Both the position numbers and the translations under genes were made by a program. From Megaleporinus macrocephalus (Eukaryota; Chordata; Actinopteri; Characiformes; Anostomidae): 64,000 bases of DNA. Under the pieces are notes generated by a model, which was not told the DNA's origin, made no database searches, and saw only the letters and a program-made list of their open reading frames with translations. The first letter of the stretch is position 1. Each line of letters opens with the position of its first letter. Shown one piece after another: positions 54,021-64,000 of the stretch. The stretch covers positions 30,633,686-30,697,685 of the forward strand of contig CM038702.1 in assembly GCA_021613375.1 (NCBI GenBank). Direction: 5' to 3'.

Positions 54021-54559
54021 CAACCACTAAATTATGCAGACATAAAAAAATATACAAAACAGTTTTGGCACTGGATCTCCATTTCAGGGAGATTTTACTG
54101 GTGTTCATAAAGAACCTTGAAAAATGTAATTTTTAAAACTTCTTAAAAGATATTCAGGTCTTTAATTTTCTTTTTACTTGTTTTCTTTATTGCTTTGAGT
54201 CTTTGCTGTGATTGTCTTGTTTCAGTAATTAAGCTACTGTCTATTTTCTGCAAATTGGAAAAAAAAACAAAATGACAGGAAATACCTCGTACAAAAAGGT
54301 CGAACTCCATTTTAACTATGGGTCCTCAAATATAACAATATATGTATATAGTTCATTCAAAAGTTTAAACAACTTTGGTCAAATGACAAAGGCTATGAGA
54401 AAATGCTTTAATAGATCAAAATGGTAATTTCCACCAATTACTAGGGAGTCTGAAGATCTGCTGGAAAGAGGACCTATGTTGATACTGAGCCCACACTCAG
54501 TGAAGAGGACAGCTCAAGTGCCCAAAGAATTAATGGATCAAAGATCACAGCTTCAGGAA

Positions 54560-55060
54560 TCAGACTTTAGTTACGTCTGGGGTCAGAATATCTTCCAAAC
54601 TACAATATGACACGACTCACATGACCGTAAGTTGTTTGAGAGTGAAGCCAGTACACCGACTCTAGTGGGCTGTGTTCTATGGACAAGTCTAATGCAAAGA
54701 TTTTTGACAACAAACACCAGAAAGAGATTTATGGTAGATACAAAGAAAGCCATGCAGATAAGTACCGCATCCCCACTGTGAAGTTTGGTTAAACTGTGGT
54801 GCTGTGGAGCTGGTTTTCTTCCAAAAGCCCTGGTCAGCTTATTTAGATACATGGTATTACAGATCCACCACCATACTTCACAGTGGGGATGAGGTACTTT
54901 TCTGACTATAGAACAGTGTGACGCATGGTGGTGAAACTTAGATACCAAGATAATCATGCTGAAAAGTATCGCATCCCCACTGTGAAGTAAGGTGGTGGAT
55001 CTGTGATGTTGTGGAGCTGTTTTTTTCCAAAAGCCCTGGGCAACTTACATGGTACCAAGT
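54560..55060 (+). mobile_element. Rearranged Tc1-like element relic
   Basis: The plus strand around 54765-54850 reads YRIPTVKFG, stop, TVVLWSWFSSKSPGQLI, close to the Tc1-like segment PTVK.GGGSVM.WGCFS.SGPG.L. A second copy of this part occurs directly at 54963-55050 and an inverted copy of its start at 54859-54902. Stops and rearrangement make it non-functional. Confidence 0.6.
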
Positions 55061-56410
55061 ACCAGCAGGAATAACATCGAAACCTAACTGCCCCAGCCAG
55101 GAAACATAAACTAGGCCACTGTTGAATCTTACAGTATGGAAATGGTTCATTGAAAAAGTATTCTGTGTCACAACAGAAGAAAATAGTAGTAATATGTTAT
55201 AATAGTAAGTCAAGGCAGCTAATAGACATGGCACAAGGCTTTTATATTTGTGGGATCCAAAGTTCTCAATTTCTGTGAGAGTGCAAGACAAAGAGAGAAA
55301 GTGTACATGAAATGGAGCAAGTACCATAAAGACAGCTAAAGGAATGACAAACAGCAGTTGCATAAGCAGTGATTTATGAGGAACAGATGCAAGCAGCTGA
55401 GGATTTGCAGCTCTTAGCCATGGCTCCGAATGAAAAGCAGCAAGAATATGATGGAGCTTCTTCAGATCCTGCTTCCAGTCACTGTCTGCTCTAATGCGTA
55501 TTAAACTCTCACTATCCGAGAGGCTTTGTGTACGGAGCGCAGAGGACCAGAGTGGTGTCCTCTGACCGGATAAAGCCCGGGTGTGATTAGAGGAAGCGAA
55601 GTGGGTTATGACACTTTAAATAGGCCTGAAAAAGAAAACAGTCAGGAGCTGCAGGGAGCTGGAGAAGGAAGATAAAGACGTTCACAGGAAGGCGCGTGAT
55701 AAGGCGCTAATTGATACAGCGCTGGTTTTTGTGGCGGGTGATGAAAGCAAGAGATTCTTTTTGATCTGAGTGGCGAAGACGTACAATTGCATAAGTGGGG
55801 ATTTGGGGAGATGTAAATTGGAGCATTCATACTGTAGCCTGAACAGAGCACTTAGGACAGGGAATTTGATAGGCATCACTGAGCAATCACGTAGATGGAC
55901 TGAAGTCGTAAAAGAAGAATAAGTACCCAGAAGACAGGAGGAGCGCGATCTCATTTACAAACGCAGCTTGGCAAGACTTGACAATCGCTCACTTTCAGCT
56001 TTACATTCACAAAGAATGACAGAGCATCAGTGATCCAATGACTACAGCAAATACACAGCCACTAACATTCTGTAATAAATATAAAATGGCATGTGAGATT
56101 GAAACACAGCCATTTATTGAATAATCACGGTCAATGTTTAATAAAAATGGATTTAACTGTACAAAACTATACTATCAACATGGCAAAAATTACATAAACT
56201 TCATCAGGTTCATTATAAAAGCTATTTTCCGGTATTAGCAAATTCAGCAATTCTACATTTTTATCCTATTTTATATTTTTCCTTGAGTTTGACTAATAAT
56301 GTTTGAATGGCTTCATGTGCCAAAAAGCCTTTGTTTATAGTTAATTAATTTTTTTCTGACCATCTTTCTTTTCCCAACAGGCTGTTGTTGATTGTTAATG
56401 TGCCTTGTAT
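55061..56410. other. 5' intron of syn3, unique-looking sequence
   Basis: No exon recognised. The 55490-55760 part is less AT-rich than its surroundings and has a small stem-loop (cagaggac/gtcctctg, 55540-55564). Confidence 0.45.
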
Positions 56411-57840
56411 GACATATGATATATCGTAGGGCTGGGCGATAAAATTATAAAGTTAATTATCGCGAAATAACGTTTCCTCGATAGAACTATAAGACATAGT
56501 CGATGGAAAGTCGATAGAATTAAGTTCCGTCCATGTTTTGAGAGACAACACGAACAGCCAATGAGAATGAGAATAGCGCCGCCCCAAACCAATCAGGTGG
56601 CTGAACTAGAGTTTCAGTCATTTCATGTTTGGTTGAGACACACAGCGCAGAGTGTAGGTGTAGCGGCAGATTAACCAACGTGCTAGTCATTTGGCTACTG
56701 CAGGCGTCACAGTCGAGCAGTGAGAACAAAATAAGAAAAATTGACGACAGAAAACGTAAAACTACTACTGAAAGAAACATGTTACACGTTTCAATAATCT
56801 TAAAATAATCTGCTAAAATAAGAACAACAAGTAAACAGGTGCTGTCCTGCTGCTGTGTTTACAAAGTGCTACGGGATGTTTGCACTTCAAGTGCTTGTGT
56901 ATAGCAGTCGTACCGTTGTGATCATCTCCACTGTGCAGAGCACCACACTGTTGTGTTTCTGTGTGAAACACTCCCACAACTTTAGATTTACGCGAGTGTT
57001 TTTTTGTAGCTGCAGCTATATATATATTTGTTTTTTTTAATATATTATTATTATATATTATATTATATTTTTTTTCCCCGAGTAATCGGATAAAATATAT
57101 ATTATTTTAATTAAAAAGCAAGAGTAAATATATAATATAAAATAAGACAGGTTTCTCAACATTTACTGCTTAAATTGCATATAATACAGTTTAAAAGAAA
57201 ACATTTTAATGATTACTATTATTGAAATGTATTACTAGACCTATGTATTATACTGTAAGTTCATAAGACTGGCTACTGTACACTCCTTTACTATGCTGAA
57301 GCTTGTATTACACTTGCTGACCCACTTAGTGCAAACAAACTGAACTGAATAATCCCGCTGTATTGGATTTGGTGCATTTTAGGCTCCAAATTGCTACAAA
57401 CACCACCTGATATTTAGTTTACTGTGTATTTTATGCATCACTGGGAGGGAAAAGTGTGTGTGAGAGGCGTATGTTCTTGTGAGGTTGTGTTTGTTTGTAA
57501 CTATAATCAAAACGGTAAAGTGAAAGTTCAGGCTTTTATGTTTTGTGGTTATGTTCTTAAGCAAAGTATAGATCATTTATGGACATAACTCGCTATTACA
57601 CAGACTTACGTTCTTAACTAGCCATTACTTATAACCATAACTAACATACACGCTTTACTAGCCTTCATCTCAACTCACCATCACATTGATTTAAGGTAAA
57701 TGTTATCATTACTGAGTGTCGCTCCACTCTGTGGACTGGACGTGCTGAAACACTGAAACTCTGAAGTCGTGCTCGGCTAGGGGTTACCGTAAAACTCAGA
57801 TTTGCTATCAGTTTGCTGGAAAAGCTCAGTTGCCTGCTTT

Positions 57841-57967
57841 CTGAAGTTAGCTTCTTATTTGAATACCTCTTTCCACCTTAAATGATATAGAAGTTACATT
57901 CCGGCGCCTCTAATTGCTGCATCATTTAAGGTGGAAAGGCGGAATTTACATAAGAAGCTAACTTCAG
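57841..57967. repeat. Inverted repeat, ~46-bp arms, 34-bp loop
   Basis: The arm at 57841-57886 (ctgaagttagcttcttat...ccaccttaaatgat) is the near-perfect reverse complement of 57921-57967. Confidence 0.9.
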
Positions 57968-57986
57968 CCTCGTCTTCCTTCAGGAA

Positions 57987-58010
57987 TGTGTGTGTGTGTG
58001 TGTGTGTGTG
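57987..58010. repeat. (TG)12 microsatellite
   Basis: Uninterrupted TG run inside the hAT-like element. Confidence 0.97.
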
Positions 58011-58228
58011 TTTAGTACATAGTACATTTTTCTATATTCTGATAGAAAATAAATCGGAGAATAAAAAAATGAAAGAAAATTTTTACATTTTGATATCTTC
58101 ACTTCTCACTTAAAGTAAAAAGAAAATAGTGATTTGATTTATATCGTGATATATATCGATATCGACTGATATGAAAAAAAAATATTGTGCTAAGATTTTT
58201 TCCCATATCGCCCAGCCCTAGACATATG

Positions 58229-61200
58229 TAAATAGCCTCTGTTCTGACTGGCTGTCTGGTGTTGTACCTCTTATTATTACATAGCAGTGTTTCATTCTGA
58301 AATCCTTTATGTTTAGCTTTCTGAACAACCCGCTACAACAATGCTAGCACGACTATGATTATTCCAATGTTAAAATGTTTATTCCAAGCTAGCAAAAGTG
58401 TGCATTCTCTAATCAGACCGGTTCTTTTCAGGCATGGATATTAGGAGCGTTTGAATCTAATAACAGACTCTCAAGTTACATATTAATTTCTTATTATAAA
58501 TGTGTGGGATCCTCCTGGTATGGGTTTGCTCTTTTTATGTGATGATAGACTCTTATATTGGGCAAAAATAGATATTTTATAGAAAATTGTTTTTTTACAG
58601 TCATTCTCTGGTTTTCATTCATATTTCTCTTGTGTTGTGCTTAGCTTTCATTATCAGCAGCAGAAGCACAGATGCATGCCTGACAGATACAATGAGCACT
58701 CCCAGAAGGTAGTATGAGGAGCCAAAGCACTCCCGACAATTAAGAAGGAGGAAGAAGAGGCAGGATCGCTCTTGCACTGTCACAGATGAAAGGGGTTATT
58801 AAATCAGCCACGCTGTTGTACTGGGTCCTGAGTCAGGCCTGTTGTAAAGATAACCAGGCTTTGAATCAGCCTATTTGGCAGCTTCCTATGCTATTGCACA
58901 CAGAATGCAGAGAAAAGGCTTTAACATGCTGAAAAAGCAGCGGTAATGGATATCTGGCCTGATATCAGGGGTTAGGCAGAGGACAGGTAGAGGAGGCAGT
59001 AAGGCAGTGTGCATATTAGTTCAACTGTGCATTCATGCACTAATGCACTACTGGAGCTTCCAGCACTGCCCGCCTCTGGGCTGCTGGTGACTTCATCTGG
59101 AATCACCCCTCACATTTGTTTCTAATGCAGATCAGTCATTTTCTTCTGGACTTGCTCCCAAAGTCAAGTACTCGCAGAGAGTTTCATCTATTCATCAAAT
59201 CCTTCAGACATCAATGAATTTGTTACAACATGCACAACAAACAAACAAACATTTTTTTCTTTTTTAAATTTTGCTCATTTCCTCAGACTGAAGGTGACAT
59301 GTAAGCTTGCGACAATCTGTACTAACGTTGGCAAATCAAGCAGAATATGAAATTAGACGCATTTCTAATATCCCCACCCACTTTTTGGGTGCTTCTCTCT
59401 TGTTTTGTTCAGCCCTCTCTCAAATGCATACATGCCTGAAGAAGAGATATTTAACACTTTTTAATATTTATATTTATTATTTTATCTTCTATTGCATTTT
59501 GCTTTTATATTTTTTCATGTGCTTCTTTAGTGTGTGTTTTCTGTGTCTTATTTTTGCTTCTGATTTGTGGATTTACTTTATTTTTAGTAGTTGTACAGCA
59601 CTTAAATGTTGTTAAATGTGCTCCCAATTTGACAGAGCGGGATGGTGGCTGCTAAAGACCATCACAGCAAACAAGAGTTAAAGAAGTGGCTTTACCCTTA
59701 AAGCCACTGGTATTGCTTTATTTGTTTTCCCAATATCTCAAGATGCGCAATATGTGCATGTAGTTGACAAGACAACAGTGTACCATCTGTCCCCTAAATA
59801 CGCCAGTACACATTCAGAGGCTGTATAGAGAAACTAATCTTAGTAGCATAAGTGTGTTAAGACAGCCAAGATAGCTGCTGCATCTAACGTAAAACTGGTG
59901 GCTGGTTCTTCTTGCACAAACAAACCCAACCGGAGTGTTCATTACTACTGAAAATGGGGGCAATGCTGTGAGTTTCCTGTATGCTGCAATTCAGCTCAGT
60001 TTATAACCGTTTTAAAAGTTCATTATTTTGCAAGCAGACCTGATACTTAGTAGTCTTCTGTTTTGAATACCGACATGAGCCCTACCAAACATATGCGTAT
60101 CCAGCCACTGTAACCTAAACAATGACTCACAGTATTATAAACATATGACATCAAGTAATATTAGAGAATGTGAAACGTGCATTCTCGTTCGACAAAGCAG
60201 ATTAACAGAGAGAAAAGTAGGTATGGATGCTGCTGTGTATCTATAACTGTGGTAGTGTGGAAATAAGCCTTCGCCATTATCACATGTGCTGCCCCACAAT
60301 GAGCCAAAACACCACAAGCTAAAAATACAGTCAAGATGTACAAATCCTAAAACGCTTTCAGGATTAGATGACTCTGTGTTTTGTGTTCTTCTCTGCTGCT
60401 GCTGCTATAGCAGTGACAAGGCCTCTTCATTCAAGTCAAAGACAGTCTAAAGTAACTGATTACCCCATTCAGCTAGGGACATGAGCGGGCACATGTCCTA
60501 CAAATCATCAGCAAATAAAACTGTATGCCGTCTAGACCTGAGCGTGCAATACATCTTTCTTACCAGGCCTTCGTTAATCTGCAGGAAATCAGTATAGAGC
60601 TTAGAAGTAGCATTTTTGTTTTTATTTTTTCACCATATAGTTATACAATATACACTATACACTATACAGAGGCCAATATACAGTTTTTTATATAAATGAA
60701 GTTGTTTTATACATTTGCTTGATTTAAACACCAAACTAGATAAAAATATATATTTTTGATTACAAGTATTGATTGATTCCAAATTGCATTCTCATCGAAT
60801 TGGCCTAGTGGCGTGTGCAGTGTTAAGTAGTCTAAAAACTCCACAAGGAGGATTACACTACTCTATTAGCAATATGATTGACAGTGTACGGCCCTAATTT
60901 ATCAATGCTTAAAAGAGCATTCTGGCTTAAAACTATTTTTTAGTGTTTGTCATTTTGTGTATTATTCTTATATACTTCACTCAACCTCATCCATTTGACA
61001 GAATTCATGATTTTTGTATCCGTTTTTGTTTTCAACCAACAGTGCATACATCACACAACCATCCCTCCCATATAGATCCACTTCTGCATTAACACATACA
61101 TATGTGATTTTACAAATTCAAGCCATAACGTTAACTAGCTGGCTTCTTTCTGCTTCAGGCAGCTGGCGCAAAGAAAAAACGGCCCATTCTCAAGTACCCA

Positions 61201-61284
61201 CCCTGTGTTTCTGCAGTTCCTTAAACCTTCAAAGTACATCTTCGGCAGGGGGCTTCACTATTCTTTAAACTTGCTTTAAAGCAG
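58229..61284. other. 5' intron of syn3, no recognised features
   Basis: Mostly unique-looking sequence. The first 35 bases (taaatagcctctgttctg) belong to the dispersed repeat into which the hAT element inserted. A short (AAAC)n patch lies at 59237-59250. Confidence 0.5.
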
Positions 61285-61690
61285 TCACCCAAACCTCCTC
61301 CTGGTGATCTAAACTGCATTCCACTATACAGGGTCACAAAACAGTACGGTTATATGCCCTACACGCTTGAGCACAGGATTTCAGTTAGGGGAACTGCAGT
61401 TGATAAATACCTTCATTCGGAACATCCTGCTGTGTCATAATCGAATACAAGCATTGTTCACTCCGTTCCCTTCCATCATAACCTTCTCAATCCCTGTGGA
61501 ATCACCATTAGAATATCCTGTGCTGTACACTTTGCACAGAACTACATGGGTGACTGAAATGCACCTCTACTCCCCTGTAGAGTTCAGTTCTAACACCTAA
61601 CATCCGACCAATCAGCGCACTGTGGCTGTAACTAGACTTCACAAGACCGGGGAAATCTCCAGGACCAGGGTTGCTGATCTAAAGACTACT
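61285..61690. mobile_element. Fish dispersed repeat relic, class uncertain
   Basis: The left part cctcctcctggtgatct and the right part gaaatctccaggaccagggt ttgctgat-like end resemble, partly inverted, the ends of common fish non-autonomous repeats as I recall them. No TSD identified. Confidence 0.35.
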
Positions 61691-62163
61691 GTGTCACTGC
61701 TACAGGATGCCATTAGACGTGTTTACAAAAGATGGATACAGTTTTTCTTTGTGAACGTAGAGTCCATTTAATTTGAAGAGATAGAATTTGATAAAAAACT
61801 GAATAAATATAGTAAAATCTAAGATTAGACGGTGACACACTGCATATAAAGACTAGGGATCACTCTAATCTAGGGAAGTATGAGCTCTTCTCAGTGTATC
61901 CCTGTAAGAACCCTTAAATGGGAGTAAAGTATATCAGACAGATTTCTCTTGGTGATCAGTCATGGCTGGTGAATATTTTGTATCAAGCAGCGCGACATGT
62001 TTGACTTGATTTTCATTTCACATCACACGATATGACTACCAAGTCTGCAGACATTGCAATGACAAGGAGGAGACGACATACAGTGCAGGCATGCTATAAT
62101 CATTTATTCTCTTCAAATGAATCAAATATTAGGCTTTTTACTTGTGCTTGCATGGGTGCAATC

Positions 62164-62166
<3 letters not shown>

Positions 62167-62247
<81 letters not shown>
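62167..62247. repeat. (AT)n(AC)n compound microsatellite
   Basis: About 33 AT units followed by about 7 AC units. Confidence 0.98.
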
Positions 62248-63150
62248 TATCCTATGGGTCCCCTTCAACCCCTTTAACAGGCTACATCCTGGTGTGGCTG
62301 CTCTGTGTGCTATAGCAGCAAAGCTAATTCTATTTGTGAAAAGGGCAGCAGAGGTGGTGCCACAGGAGAACACGACCTGGACCCGCTCTAACAGGCTGTA
62401 TTATCAGGAGCGGAGGGCACCGGCCATTACGAAACAAGTCCTGCTGCCCAATCCTGCAGGAATGTCCACCTGAATCCTGGAATACATTCAGAGTCAGCTG
62501 GAACAGCTGCTGTAGCCAGGATCCTGCACAAGTATTACAAAAAGACTGCAAGATGTGGAAACAGTATAGATCAGAACTTTTCTGCAGCTCGTGCTCTCTG
62601 GCAGTATTAGACTCTTCCTGTAAGGGCTGTAGGATTTTCAACAAGTGCACTCTCAAGCCTGCATGCTCAGTCACTGCTCTCACAGCGGGAAGATGCTGCG
62701 AGGCTCCATCACCACTGGACAACCATGAAGACCTCGACGCTCCATTTGTTGCACACGAACATGAGGACTGAGAGGGGTAGGGTGGACCGGGAATCCCCCC
62801 ATCATACAAAGCCTCCCCCTCTCACGTAGCCTGTAAGCTGGAAGTCGGAATACATGCCGCACAACAGCGTTTCCTCTCACACGGCGAGCCGAACGGAGCC
62901 GCGCAACACGACTAAACCGACTACCACACGCAGACCTCATACAACACTCCCCTCACAATCCGCTGCCTCTCTAAGCAAACGACCACCCGCTCTACCGAAC
63001 AGGGAGCGGTTGCGCTCGCTGTTAATGAGCCTTTCGCCGGAGACAAACACGACAGTATGACGAGACGAGGGAAGCACCAGCAACACCCCAAACGTTAACG
63101 TTACATGCAAAACCGTTAGTCAGCATCTGTACGTACAGCCTTTCCTTTAC

Positions 63151-63300
63151 CTCAGAGAGTGTGTATCCGCTCCGCTGTCAGGGTGTCTGTGTGTGTGTGT
63201 GTGTGTGTGCGCGCTCGCGGGAGGGGGGAAGCCCTGCGCTCGTGCCACAGCTTTCTCCAGGCTGCCTCACAATGCATGCCGGGAACGTGAACAACGTCTC
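63151..63300 (-). other. syn3: Probable non-coding first exon of syn3 (right end uncertain)
   Basis: On the minus strand a consensus-like donor, ACTCTCTGAG|gtaaagg, occurs at 63151/63150 inside GC- and CpG-rich sequence. It would splice across 12.5 kb to the acceptor at 50614-50615. The donor is seen directly. The transcription start, here set loosely near 63300, and the use of this exon are inferred. A (GT)n tract at 63187-63209 would fall inside the exon. Confidence 0.45.
63187..63209. repeat. (GT)n microsatellite
   Basis: About 11 GT units next to a GC-rich stretch, within the candidate first exon. Confidence 0.95.
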
Positions 63301-63671
63301 ATTGCACTCATCCCCCACTCCCACCACCCCTCTCCATCCAACACCCCCGCCCCCCGTCCCCAAGCCATGTGACGCGGGAATATTAATATTTCAGCAGCGT
63401 GTGCCGGAAATGAGGCTGCTGATATTAGCGCTGCTCTGCGTTTAAGTGCAGCGAATGTTATTCAAATCAGAAACAGGTAAACATAACATCGCGATACTTT
63501 CTTATTCTCTCCATACACGATAAGCGATATTAGCGATAGCGCCTTTTCTCAAAGCTGCTGAGCAGTCAAGACCCTGCCGACATGGTTCATTTGCCTAAAC
63601 ATAAATGATACACTATCGCCGGTTCATTAGAATAGAGCAGTTATGTGGCTATTGGAAATACTGTAGATCCC

Positions 63672-63731
63672 GCTCTGAATTGTAGTACTGAGCTCTGAAT
63701 TGTAGTACTGAGCTCTGAATTGTAGTACTGA
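63672..63731. repeat. 20-bp tandem repeat, 3 exact copies
   Basis: The unit gctctgaattgtagtactga is repeated three times without change, just upstream (minus-strand sense) of the syn3 promoter region. Confidence 0.97.
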
Positions 63732-63844
63732 GTGTTATAACCACCACAGTAACGCACAGTACAGGGTTGTGTGTTTGCCATACATTGTAATTTGCATTTA
63801 CGTACTTGCGTTAAGTATGTTTCTGGCCTAAGACAGCCTAAAGT

Positions 63845-64000
63845 ACACTATATTACCAAAAGTATTCGTTTGTCTATATTCACACACTTGTGAACTCAAG
63901 TGAGATCCCATCCCAGCATCAACTCTCCTGGGAAGGCTTTCCACACGGTTTAGGAGAGTGTTTATGGGAATGTTTGACCATTCTTCCAGATGCGCATTTG
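63845..64000. mobile_element. DNA-transposon end, truncated by the window
   Basis: It begins tacactatattaccaaaagt, the same type of terminus as the Tc1-like element at 3994. It continues with ctcctgggaaggctttccac, typical of a widespread fish DNA-transposon family as I recall it. The rest lies beyond the right edge. Confidence 0.6.

Larger units (their letters stand above)
56419..58220. mobile_element. hAT-like non-autonomous element, ~1.8 kb, 8-bp TSD
   Basis: The left side has tagggctgggcgat from 56427 and the right end (reverse complement) TAGGGCTGGGCGATATGGG. Perfect 8-bp duplications gacatatg lie at 56411-56418 and 58221-58228. The left terminus has 8 extra bases (atatatcg) before the repeat. 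Inside are an AT-rich core, a (TG)12 tract (57987-58010) and a large hairpin (57841-57967). No transposase frame. Confidence 0.75.
62680..63450 (-). promoter_or_regulatory. CpG-rich region, likely syn3 promoter
   Basis: This is the most CpG-dense stretch in an otherwise AT-rich, CpG-poor window. It has clusters such as gcgcgctcgcggg at 63209-63221 and many CpGs at 62868-63070. No TATA box is obvious, which fits a CpG-island promoter. It sits upstream (minus-strand sense) of the candidate first exon donor at 63150. Open frames here on both strands look incidental. Confidence 0.5.

Noticed and set aside
54938..55363. 141-codon minus-strand frame with hydrophobic start
   Set aside because: It overlaps the rearranged Tc1-like relic in its antisense; no family resemblance.
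62032..62473. Frames containing poly(Tyr-Ile) or poly(Ile-Tyr)
   Set aside because: Translation of the (AT)n microsatellite.
62330..62809. 159-codon frame on the minus strand near the CpG region
   Set aside because: No recognisable domain and overlapping open frames on the other strand; incidental to higher GC content.
1..64000. timp3 nested gene or functional tRNA genes
   Set aside because: No TIMP signature (CXC start, conserved Cys pattern) and no intact tRNA cloverleaf was found; the only A/B-box pair belongs to a SINE relic at 38650.

Overview
The window is vertebrate, almost certainly teleost fish, genomic DNA. It holds sparse small exons with GT-AG introns, many DNA-transposon relics typical of fish (hAT-like, Tc1/mariner-like, a tRNA-derived SINE), microsatellites and a CpG-rich promoter. 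No prokaryotic gene organisation is present. The repeat types recall otophysan fishes, but I cannot name the species from sequence alone.

One protein-coding gene is supported: the 5' part of synapsin III (syn3) on the minus strand. A probable non-coding first exon lies in a CpG-rich region near 63.15-63.4 kb. The first coding exon is at 50204-50586, preceded by 27 nt of 5' UTR and an acceptor at 50614-50615. Coding exon 2 is at 37194-37251 and coding exon 3 at 1076-1167. All junctions are GT-AG and the reading frame is continuous (intron phases 2, 0, 2). The three exons give 533 nt, or 177 codons plus 2 nt: domain A, linker B and the start of domain C. The rest of the gene lies to the left of the window. 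In other vertebrates a later syn3 intron hosts timp3; it is not in this window.

The main oddity is the 36-kb intron between coding exons 2 and 3. Nearly half of it is tandem repeat: a 27-bp minisatellite of about 3.1 kb (13682-16829) and a 40-bp minisatellite of about 14.5 kb, roughly 360 copies (19140-33684). On the syn3 sense strand each 27-bp unit is G-rich with a possible two-tier quadruplex pattern. Each 40-bp unit carries a GTGAGT donor-like word, a TACTGAT branch-point-like word and a TTCTTAG acceptor-like word. The 40-bp array has higher-order duplications, and degenerate, probably ancestral, units at its left edge.

The remaining DNA is intron with transposon relics. Four hAT-like insertions have perfect 8-bp target duplications (1738-2394 nested in another element, 3382-3983, 40283-40767, 56419-58220). 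A 1.36-kb element flanked by TA lies at 34635-35994, with several Tc1-like transposase fragments elsewhere. The long open frames in 13.6-17 kb are artefacts of the 27-bp period and not genes.
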